Origin: Eubacteriales Family XIII. Incertae Sedis bacterium
GTDB taxonomy: Bacteria; Bacillota; Clostridia; Peptostreptococcales; Anaerovoracaceae
Reading direction: 5' to 3'
Assembly: GCA_031290715.1 (NCBI GenBank)
Contig: JAITNA010000063.1
Location: 1-6,893, forward strand
DNA length: 6,893 nt
Part shown: positions 1 to 6,330 of the stretch, piece by piece
Position numbering within the stretch: the stretch's first letter is position 1
Layout: each line of letters begins with the position of its first letter
Program-made: the position numbers and the translations under genes
The notes under the pieces: model-generated
Told to the model about the DNA's origin: nothing
Database searches by the model: none
What the model saw: the letters and a program-made list of their open reading frames with translations, nothing else

Positions 1-290
1 TCCTTTTCTTTCGGATGAACCCGCACCGCGATATGCCGCCGCTCGATCTCCGCGATAGGCTCCGGCGCAAGGCTGTCAAAGTCCCCGATCACGATGTCGG
101 GCACGAGCCCCTCCGCGAAAGCATAGGCGCAGCCCCCGTCCGCACAGGCGATATGGCAGCCTTCCAAAGTGCCGCCGAGGGAAACCCCGGACACCCCGGA
201 CAGGGAATCCGCAATCGGCGTTTTTGTCTCCGGCTCCTGCCATGAGGTAATAATGATCAAGGTTTTATTGTTATTGTTATTGTCGTCCAT
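1..290 (-). CDS. thiN: Thiamine pyrophosphokinase ThiN, 5' part, cut by window edge
   Basis: This is the N-terminal 96 codons of a thiamine diphosphokinase, the cytoplasmic enzyme that transfers pyrophosphate from ATP to thiamine to make the cofactor ThDP. The frame is open to the left edge. Visible family motifs are ADGG at residues 50-53, PDIVIGDFDS at 64-73 and HPKEK at 92-96, followed by a partial Asp/Glu codon. These acidic residues bind ATP and Mg in the family, and the full protein is usually about 200-230 residues. The ATG at 290-288 is chosen because the hydrophobic first strand (KTLIII) follows directly. It lies 13 bp after the stop of the upstream stnC gene, and I see no good Shine-Dalgarno sequence. 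An in-frame ATG at 323-321, inside the end of stnC, would add an implausible 11-residue Cys-rich leader. The N-terminus carries five consecutive Asn encoded by a hexamer repeat. The tight spacing suggests cotranscription with stnC. The identification is strong from the motifs; the C-terminal half cannot be judged. Confidence 0.9.
   Translation of the reverse strand, partial: MDDNNNNNKTLIIITSWQEPETKTPIADSLSGVSGVSLGGTLEGCHIACADGGCAYAFAEGLVPDIVIGDFDSLAPEPIAEIERRHIAVRVHPKEK
265..282. repeat. Three tandem TTATTG hexamers coding for poly-Asn
   Basis: Three perfect head-to-tail copies of TTATTG lie within the first codons of thiN. On the coding strand they read as alternating AAT/AAC codons and give an Asn run at residues 4-8. 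Since the unit is six bases, slippage would change the number of Asn residues without shifting the frame. The tract is also strikingly AT-rich against the GC-rich surroundings, which may keep the translation start of thiN unstructured. Confidence 0.8.
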
Positions 291-303
291 ACAAAACCGA
301 ATA

Positions 304-3300
304 CTACACGGGCAGCCTTTCATCGATCATGCGTGTCAGATTGTCGCTCGTCGGCAGCGCGCTGACGAGCTTGCCCGCGGGTACGGCGAACAACATCGCG
401 TCCGCGGGCTCGGGCGTTTCGCGCAGTATTTCGCCGATAACGGCATAGCGATAGGCGGGAACTTCATCGCACGCTTCGCGCGAGATATCCCCCTCGTCCG
501 ACCAGCCGATGCCGGCCTCGCAGACATTCGCGATCTCTTTCGCGACCTCCCAGTTGCTGTATTCCGTATCCGCGGCTGCGGCGGGGCCCACGGCGCCGAG
601 CCGGCCCTCCGTATTCGTGTACGTCCCGTCCGCGGACGCAAACCCGCTGCCGGGGACGACGACCTGCGCGGACGCGGCCGTGAGGGTCAAATGCGTATCG
701 CAGACAAAGAGGAATTCCGCCTGTTTGAGCAGGGCCTTTGCCGCCCGAAGCTCCGCCGGAAGATTCCCCGCGCGCCCCGCCGCCCCGCCGCCCGCCGAAG
801 CCGCGATCTGCCCGGCAGGGTCCTCCCCAAAGACAAGCAGCGCCCTCACCGCCGGATCTGCCGCGAGGATGTCCGCCGCCGAATCCGTTATGCCGAAATC
901 GTAAAGCCCCTGGCTGTTATTCTTCGGCGCAAGGCGCAGCACGCCGTCGCGCGGACTGCCGAAATGCCCCGAAATCAGCGCGATCTCGCAGAGGATTTCA
1001 GCGGCCTCCGCGGAAATAATATTCTGCTGATAGACGATCATCGCCTTCTTCGCGTTCAAATAATCCCGCACGACCCCCTGCGCTTTCGCGGATGCCTTGA
1101 CGCCTTTCAGCGATGAGGTGAAGGGTCGGGCGCCCGCCGTTTGTTTCCCCGCGCCGGGTTTTTCCGCAAGCACGCCCGCGGCGATTTCCGTGAGCAGCTT
1201 CAGATTGTTCGCCGACGATACCGTTTCCGAAGCATAGCCGTTCGCCCTTGCGCCCGCTTGCGCGTAGGGCGATTCCCCCGCGCCGGACGCTTCTATGAAC
1301 ACGACCTTCGCGCCGGACTCCGCGGCCTGTTTCAATTTCAGATTTGCCACCGGATTGGCGCCGAAGTCGTATCCGACGGCGAGGATATAGTCCGCGCCGG
1401 CAAGCTCATCCTGCGTATTGGGCGACCGCGGCGCGCCGAAAACCTTCCCGGCGGCGCTTTCCCTGTTATTGAATGAAAATACGCTTGCGCCCAATTCCGC
1501 GGCCAAGCTGCGAATCGCGTAGATTTCCTCATTGGTATAGCGGTCGGAAATACTCACGGCGACCGCGCCGGGGCCATAGCGGGCGCTGATCCCCTGCGCG
1601 CCTTTCGCCGCCGCGACAAAAGCGTCGTAATACGGCACGGGCTCGAACGTGCCGGTCTGCGCGTTCCGCATGACAGGCTCCTCAAGCCGGCCTTCGATCT
1701 CCGAGCAGTCAAAGCCGAATTTGCCGCGGCCGCAGAGAAGGCCCGCGCCCGCCGTGTCCGCGCCGCCCGCGCCGCCGTTCGTGATCGGGTTCGCCTTGAC
1801 GAGCAGACCGCCGTATGTTTCAAGGTTCAAAGAGCAGCCGACCGAGCAATGCGAGCAGGTTGTTTCCGTGCGTTCCGTGTTAAGAGGCACGGACTTGGGC
1901 AGGGAAAGACGCTCGCGAAGCGCGCCGGTCGGACAGACGCTGACGCACTGGCCGCAGCTGATACAGCCGGTGTCTGCGAGCGGATGCAGCAAAGCCGGCT
2001 TGACCGCGGCGTCAAAGCCGCGCCCGACCAAGCCGAGCGCGCCGACGCCCATGACCTCGTCGCACACGCGGACGCAAAGGCCGCAAAGAATACACTTGCC
2101 CTCCTCGCGAATGATGAAGGGGTGCCCGTCGTCGTCCGCGTTTGGGGGAAGGGCAAGCCCGTCCTCGCCCCTCGCGGAAACATCGCCCGCGAAGCGTTCG
2201 GGCCGCACCCCATAGAGGTTGGCGTATTCATAAAGCTTGCACTCGAAATAATCCCCGCAGCCGCATTCCAGACAGCGCATACCCTCCCGCATGGCGCCCT
2301 CTTCATCATAGCCGGCCACCACTTCCGCGAAGCTGCCCCGGCGATCCTCCGGGCTCAAAAATTCCATATCCGGCCGGCACTCGCGTTCGCGGTCCTCAAA
2401 AGTCCGCTCCGTGATGTCGCCGCGGCAGGCGATGTAGGCGGGTCGGTAGGCCGCGCTTTCGCCGTAGAGATAAGAATGAATCACGCCCGCCGCATTCTTC
2501 GCGTCCGCGATGGCTTCCACCGCGATGGAGATTTTGTCGTTGCCGCAATCCCCGCCGGCAAAAACGCCGGGCAGCGACGTCATGAATGTTTCCGGGTCAT
2601 AGGCGATGCCATTTTTGCGGGTCAGGTCAAGGCCGAATTTTTCAAAACCCGCGGGATCGACCGCTTGGCCGATGGCGAGAACGACGCTGTCGACGGCGAT
2701 CGTTTCCGTCTTGCCCTTCACGGGTACGGGCGCCCTGCGTCCGGACGCGTCCGGCTCGCCGAGCTCCATGATCTGGAGTTTGATCTTTGAAACCCGCCCG
2801 GACTTGTCCTTGACGATCTCGATGGGGTTCGTGAGATTCTTGAAAATCACGCCCTCCTCCTCAGCCTCCTCGATCTCGATCAAATCGGCGGGCATCTCAT
2901 TTTTCGTTCTCCTATAGACGTTATAAACCTCTTTCGCGCCGAGCCGCACCGCCGTCCGGCAGGCATCCATGGCCGTATTGCCGCCGCCGATGACCGCGAC
3001 GCGCTCGCCGAGCCGGACCTCCTCGCCGCGCGCGATTTTGCGCAGCAGGTCGATGCCGCCGACGACGCCCTCCGCGTCCTCCCCTTTCGCGCCCGTTCCC
3101 GTGGACAGCCACGCGCCGACGCCGATGGCGACCGCGTCATACGCGTCCCGGATCAGCTGAAAGTCAACGTCCTTTCCGACTTTTGTATCGGTAATAAGCA
3201 CAACGCCCATGGCTTCAATGACCGCGATTTCCGCATCGACCACCGCCTTGGGAAGCCGGTATTCGGGGATGCCGTAACGCAGCATACCGCCGGCTTTCGG

Positions 3301-3975
3301 CATGGCTTCGTAGACCGTCACGCCATGTCCCTTGCGCCGCAGAAAATACGCGAGCGAGAGCCCGTAGGGGCCGCCCCCGACGACCGCGACGGATTTTCCG
3401 GTTTCCGGCGCCGCTTCCGGGACCCAAGGACTGCCGGAAAGCAGATCCTCGTCCCCCGCGAAGCGCTTGATATACGCAATGCTGACGGGCTCCTCGATCA
3501 ACCCTCTGCGGCATTTGTCCTCGCAAGGGTGCGGGCAGACGCGGCCGATGGAAGCCGGCAGGGGGATGTTCTCCTTGATGAGGGCAAGGGCTTCCTCAAA
3601 GCGCCCGTTGGCGGCAAGGCCGACATAGCCCTGACAATCCGTCTGCGCGGGACAGGCAAGTTGGCACGGCGGCCGGCAGTCGCCCGTGTGGTCGGACAAA
3701 AGCAATTCCAACATGGTCTTGCGCGACTCGGCTACGCGCTGCGTATCCGTTTTGACGATCATTCCGGGCGCGATCTCCGTCGCGCAAGCTTTCAGCAGTT
3801 TGGGGTTTCCCTCGGCTTCGACGACGCAAAGGCCGCAGCTGCCGTATATCTCCGTCCGCTCATCGTAGCAAAGCGTCGGGATGAAAATCCCGTTCTCGCG
3901 CGCAAGGTCAAGAATGGTCTGTCCCGCAAAACCGGCAAGCTCTTTCCCGTCGATGTTGATTCTGATTTTTTTCAT
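304..3975 (-). CDS. stnC: GltD/NuoG-like fusion subunit of Stn-type electron-bifurcating transhydrogenase
   Basis: Large cytoplasmic flavo-iron-sulfur protein of 1223 residues, predicted to carry NADPH oxidation/NADP+ reduction and to wire electrons to the NuoE/NuoF-like partners. Domains in order: [2Fe-2S] ferredoxin fold with C36, C47, C50, C64; a NuoG/GltD-type cysteine region at 96-155 (H96, C100, C104, C108, C114, C147, C151, C155); a GltD/NfnB-like FAD-NADPH module at about 195-505, with the FAD Rossmann VVGGGPYG at 198-205, GGMLRYGIPEYRLP at 229-242, the second Rossmann VIGGGNTA at 328-335, the RR pair 355-356 and the FAD-binding AGGDC at 473-477; a Cys-rich knot C568, C571, C573, C579; two 4Fe-4S motifs (C628/631/634/638 and C671/674/677/681); and a NuoG/MopB-type domain from about 700 with C707, C710, C714, C748. 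The molybdopterin catalytic Cys/Sec and the C-terminal dinucleotide-binding domain are not found, so formate dehydrogenase activity is unlikely. The start is 33 bp after stnB with a GGAGAG site. Databases may label it FAD-dependent or molybdopterin oxidoreductase. The Stn assignment is by architecture and gene order. Confidence 0.82.
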   Translation of the reverse strand: MKKIRINIDGKELAGFAGQTILDLARENGIFIPTLCYDERTEIYGSCGLCVVEAEGNPKLLKACATEIAPGMIVKTDTQRVAESRKTMLELLLSDHTGDCRPPCQLACPAQTDCQGYVGLAANGRFEEALALIKENIPLPASIGRVCPHPCEDKCRRGLIEEPVSIAYIKRFAGDEDLLSGSPWVPEAAPETGKSVAVVGGGPYGLSLAYFLRRKGHGVTVYEAMPKAGGMLRYGIPEYRLPKAVVDAEIAVIEAMGVVLITDTKVGKDVDFQLIRDAYDAVAIGVGAWLSTGTGAKGEDAEGVVGGIDLLRKIARGEEVRLGERVAVIGGGNTAMDACRTAVRLGAKEVYNVYRRTKNEMPADLIEIEEAEEEGVIFKNLTNPIEIVKDKSGRVSKIKLQIMELGEPDASGRRAPVPVKGKTETIAVDSVVLAIGQAVDPAGFEKFGLDLTRKNGIAYDPETFMTSLPGVFAGGDCGNDKISIAVEAIADAKNAAGVIHSYLYGESAAYRPAYIACRGDITERTFEDRERECRPDMEFLSPEDRRGSFAEVVAGYDEEGAMREGMRCLECGCGDYFECKLYEYANLYGVRPERFAGDVSARGEDGLALPPNADDDGHPFIIREEGKCILCGLCVRVCDEVMGVGALGLVGRGFDAAVKPALLHPLADTGCISCGQCVSVCPTGALRERLSLPKSVPLNTERTETTCSHCSVGCSLNLETYGGLLVKANPITNGGAGGADTAGAGLLCGRGKFGFDCSEIEGRLEEPVMRNAQTGTFEPVPYYDAFVAAAKGAQGISARYGPGAVAVSISDRYTNEEIYAIRSLAAELGASVFSFNNRESAAGKVFGAPRSPNTQDELAGADYILAVGYDFGANPVANLKLKQAAESGAKVVFIEASGAGESPYAQAGARANGYASETVSSANNLKLLTEIAAGVLAEKPGAGKQTAGARPFTSSLKGVKASAKAQGVVRDYLNAKKAMIVYQQNIISAEAAEILCEIALISGHFGSPRDGVLRLAPKNNSQGLYDFGITDSAADILAADPAVRALLVFGEDPAGQIAASAGGGAAGRAGNLPAELRAAKALLKQAEFLFVCDTHLTLTAASAQVVVPGSGFASADGTYTNTEGRLGAVGPAAAADTEYSNWEVAKEIANVCEAGIGWSDEGDISREACDEVPAYRYAVIGEILRETPEPADAMLFAVPAGKLVSALPTSDNLTRMIDERLPV

Positions 3976-3983
3976 ACGATACT

Positions 3984-3989
3984 CTCTCC
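3984..3989 (-). promoter_or_regulatory. Ribosome binding site of stnC
   Basis: GGAGAG on the minus strand within the 33-bp gap after stnB. The GGAG core ends 10 bases before the ATG at 3975-3973, slightly long but usable. It supports this start, which is also where the ferredoxin fold (MKKIRINIDG) naturally begins. Confidence 0.6.
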
Positions 3990-4008
3990 GTGATTCAAAG
4001 GTAAAAGG

Positions 4009-5763
4009 TCAATCCTTGAGGATGGCCCCGAAACTGCAATTGTCGATACATTTTCCGCACTTGATACACAGCGCCCGGTCAAGCTCGTGCCGCTCCTTGA
4101 CCTTGCCCGTGATCGCGCCCGTCGGACAATTCCGGGCGCACTTCGTACAGCCGACGCAGGCATCCGTAATCTCATATTCCACAAGGGCCTTGCAATAATG
4201 GGCCGTGCAGTGTTTATTATAAATATGGTCCTCGTATTCGTTTCGGAAATAACGAATCGTTGTGAGCACGGGATTCGGCGCCGTCTGGCCGAGGCCGCAC
4301 AGGGAGCCGTCCTTGATCTTCTCGGCCAGCTCTATGAGCAGCTCGATGTCGCCGTCCTTGCCCTCGCCCCGCGTGATCCGTTCGAGGATTTCGAGCATCC
4401 GCTTTGTCCCGACGCGGCAATAATTGCACTTGCCGCAGGACTCCTTGCGCGTGAAATCGAGGAAATACCGCGCCATGTCGACCATGCAGGTATCCTCGTC
4501 CATTACGATCATCCCGCCCGAGCCGACGATCGCCCCCGTCTTCGTGATGTTTTCGTAATCCACAGGCGTGTCCGCGAGCGCAGCCGGTATACAGCCGCCG
4601 GAGGGCCCTCCCATCTGCACCGCCTTGAACGCCTTGCCCCCCTTGATCCCATCCCCGATCCCGAAGATGATATCGCGCAGAGGGAGGCCCATGGGCACCT
4701 CCACCAACCCGCCCTTCTTGATCTTCCCGGCCAAAGCAAACACCTTGCTGCCCTTCGACTGCGCGGTGCCCATCGCGCCGAAAGCGGCGCCCCCGGCCGC
4801 GATGATCACCGGCACATTCGCAAACGTCTCGACATTGTTGATATTCGTAGGTTGCTGCCAAAAACCTTTCTGCGCGGGAAACGGCGGTTTGAGCCTCGGC
4901 ATCCCGCGCTCCCCCTCCAGCGAAGCGATCAGCGCCGTTTCCTCGCCGCAGACAAACGCCCCCGCCCCCGCCTTGATCCGCACGGAGAAATCAAAGCCCG
5001 ACCCGAGAATATCCTTCCCGAGGAACCCCGCCTTCTCCGCCTGTTCGATGGCGATCTCAAGACGCCGTATGGCCAGCGGATACTCTGCGCGCACATAAAT
5101 CACGCCCTCGCCCGCGCCGATCGTATAGCCGCCGATCGCCATCCCCTCAAGCAGCGTATGCGGGTCGCCCTCAAGCACCGAGCGGTCCATAAACGCGCCG
5201 GGGTCGCCCTCGTCCGCGTTGCAAACCATATACTTCGCCTTGCCGCTGTTCCGCATCGCCGCGTCCCACTTGAACCACGTCGGGAAGCCCGCGCCCCCGC
5301 GCCCCCGCAGCCCCGAAATCTTCAGCTCCTCGATCACGTCCGCGGGGCTCATGCCCGTCAGCGCCTTCCGCAGCGCCGCATACCCCCCCGCGTCCACATA
5401 TTCCCCGATCTTCTCCGGATTGATCCGCCCGGCGTTTCGCAGCACAATCCGCCGCTGCTTAGACAAAAACCCCGCGTCCTCCTCGCTGATCAGCAGCGCC
5501 GCCGCCGGCTCGCCGCCGCGCACATGGCTCTCCACAATCTCCGTGACCCGGTCCTCCGTCGCCTTCACATAGCGCGCCGCCAGTGTCCCGTCGTCGTCAT
5601 AGACGTCAACAATCGGCTCCAAATAACAATTCCCGACGCAGCCCGCCTTCTCGACCGCCACGCCCTGAAAACCGCCGGCCGCGATCTGCCGTTCGAGTTC
5701 GGCCGCCGTCTTTTTCGCGCCCGAAGCAATCCCGCAGCTGCCCTGCCCGACCACAATCCTCAT
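4009..5763 (-). CDS. stnB: NuoF/HydB-like NADH-binding flavoprotein subunit of Stn-type transhydrogenase
   Basis: A 584-residue protein with the HydB/HndC layout, expected to bind FMN and NAD(H), to be the site of flavin-based bifurcation and to hand electrons to ferredoxin. An N-terminal thioredoxin-like [2Fe-2S] domain covers about 1-85, with C10, C42 and C46 but Val5 where the first ligand is usual. The NuoF core follows: GRGGAGFPT at 154-162 and NADEGDPGAF at 182-191 (FMN/NADH site), GAGAFVCGEETALIASLEG at 266-284, GGPSGGCIP at 385-393, then the 4Fe-4S set C443, C446, C449 and C489. The C-terminal ferredoxin domain has two complete 4Fe-4S motifs, C536/539/542/546 and C566/569/572/576, present in HydB-type proteins but absent from complex I NuoF. 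C519 and C524 just before it are also typical of HydB relatives. The start codon overlaps the stop of stnA by four bases (ATGA) and has a strong AAGGAGG site, so the two are probably translated in step. Automated pipelines would likely call it NADP-reducing hydrogenase subunit HndC, but no hydrogenase catalytic subunit is present here. Confidence 0.88.
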   Translation of the reverse strand: MRIVVGQGSCGIASGAKKTAAELERQIAAGGFQGVAVEKAGCVGNCYLEPIVDVYDDDGTLAARYVKATEDRVTEIVESHVRGGEPAAALLISEEDAGFLSKQRRIVLRNAGRINPEKIGEYVDAGGYAALRKALTGMSPADVIEELKISGLRGRGGAGFPTWFKWDAAMRNSGKAKYMVCNADEGDPGAFMDRSVLEGDPHTLLEGMAIGGYTIGAGEGVIYVRAEYPLAIRRLEIAIEQAEKAGFLGKDILGSGFDFSVRIKAGAGAFVCGEETALIASLEGERGMPRLKPPFPAQKGFWQQPTNINNVETFANVPVIIAAGGAAFGAMGTAQSKGSKVFALAGKIKKGGLVEVPMGLPLRDIIFGIGDGIKGGKAFKAVQMGGPSGGCIPAALADTPVDYENITKTGAIVGSGGMIVMDEDTCMVDMARYFLDFTRKESCGKCNYCRVGTKRMLEILERITRGEGKDGDIELLIELAEKIKDGSLCGLGQTAPNPVLTTIRYFRNEYEDHIYNKHCTAHYCKALVEYEITDACVGCTKCARNCPTGAITGKVKERHELDRALCIKCGKCIDNCSFGAILKD

Positions 5764-6284
5764 ACCGCAGCCTCCTTTTCCCCGCCCGCGATTTCATCCA
5801 AAATCAGCCGGACCCGGTCCTTCGTAAGGTTGCCGTATGTTTCCTCGCCGCCCGGCCCCTTGACCATCATCACAGGCGCAAGGCTGCAGCACCCCAGACA
5901 GGCGACCACATTCAGCGTGAACACCCCGTCCCCCGTCGTTTCGCCGTCCCCGATCGCCAAATGCTCGCTGATCACCTCCGCGATGGCCGCCGCCCCGTTG
6001 ACGTGGCAAGCCGTTCCCATGCAGAGCATAATCAAATACTTGCCGATCGGCGCCAACCGAAACTGCGTATAAAACGTAGCCACCCCGTAGATTTTCGCCG
6101 GCGCCGTGCCCGTCCGTTCCGCGATATACCCGATCGCATCCTCCGGCAAATACCCGTAAATCTCCTGCGTTTTCTGCAAAATCGAGATCAAACTCCCGCG
6201 CACGCCCGCATATTTTTTCATCAAAGGCTCAAGCTCCGAAAACCGCCCGGCCCCACCGCAATCACAATCGTTCAAATCGCTCAT
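5760..6284 (-). CDS. stnA: NuoE/HydC-like [2Fe-2S] subunit of Stn-type transhydrogenase
   Basis: A 174-residue thioredoxin-like [2Fe-2S] protein of the NuoE/HydC/HndA family, normal in length. A helical N-terminal part at about 15-75 includes the family segment LISILQKTQEIYGYLPEDA (32-50) and YGVATFYTQF (66-75). The ferredoxin part has ligands C88 and C93 (C-x4-C) and C129 and C133 (C-x3-C), the usual four. In complex I and HydABC this subunit docks on NuoF/HydB and helps shuttle electrons near the FMN; the same role is inferred here. The N-terminus carries an additional C7-x-C9 pair, which is not part of the standard cluster. It is the first gene of the three-gene set, 46 bp downstream of the isochorismatase-family gene, and its end overlaps stnB. 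By itself it could belong to any HydABC, Hnd or Stn complex; its neighbours, not its own sequence, make it StnA. The subunit letter follows the published stnABC order as I recall it. Confidence 0.88.
   Translation of the reverse strand: MSDLNDCDCGGAGRFSELEPLMKKYAGVRGSLISILQKTQEIYGYLPEDAIGYIAERTGTAPAKIYGVATFYTQFRLAPIGKYLIMLCMGTACHVNGAAAIAEVISEHLAIGDGETTGDGVFTLNVVACLGCCSLAPVMMVKGPGGEETYGNLTKDRVRLILDEIAGGEKEAAV
5771..5777 (-). promoter_or_regulatory. Strong ribosome binding site of stnB
   Basis: A full AAGGAGG lies seven bases before the ATG at 5763-5761 and inside the last codons of stnA. Together with the 4-bp ATGA overlap it points to translational coupling that would keep the two bifurcating-module subunits in balance. 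Confidence 0.85.
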
Positions 6285-6285
6285 A

Positions 6286-6295
6286 TCCTTTCCTT
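6286..6295 (-). promoter_or_regulatory. Ribosome binding site of stnA (duplicated AAGGA)
   Basis: Two adjacent copies of AAGGA precede the ATG at 6284-6282. The upstream copy (6291-6295) sits six bases from the start and is the better-placed Shine-Dalgarno; the inner copy ends only one base from it. Confidence 0.6.
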
Positions 6296-6330
6296 AGCCT
6301 ATAATAATGTAACAATAACGCCAACCGTTT

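Noticed and set aside
169..1116. Plus-strand open frame of 315 codons opposite the end of stnC and the start of thiN
   Set aside because: Arg-rich, no family motifs, and it crosses the junction of two genes supported on the other strand. A further plus-strand frame at 1849-2790 is dismissed for the same reason.
304..3975. Reading the large gene as a formate dehydrogenase catalytic subunit
   Set aside because: It shares the MopB entry cluster but lacks the active-site Cys/Sec-His and the C-terminal dinucleotide-binding domain. There is also no in-frame TGA that could encode Sec.
4087..6072. Very long open frame (661 codons) on the plus strand opposite stnB and stnA
   Set aside because: It is antisense to two clearly conserved proteins. 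Its product is Arg/His/Pro/Leu-rich with no recognisable motif, as expected where high third-position GC removes stop codons from the opposite strand.
304..6284. Reading the operon as an HydABC-type [FeFe]-hydrogenase
   Set aside because: The NuoE- and NuoF-like subunits fit, but no H-cluster motifs (TSCCP- or MPCxxK-like) occur in the large subunit, which carries a GltD-type flavin module instead.
6285..6330. A -10-like TATTAT at 6301-6306 in the AT-rich gap before stnA
   Set aside because: No matching -35 at 16-18 bp spacing. Transcription from it would start inside the stnA ribosome site, leaving almost no leader.
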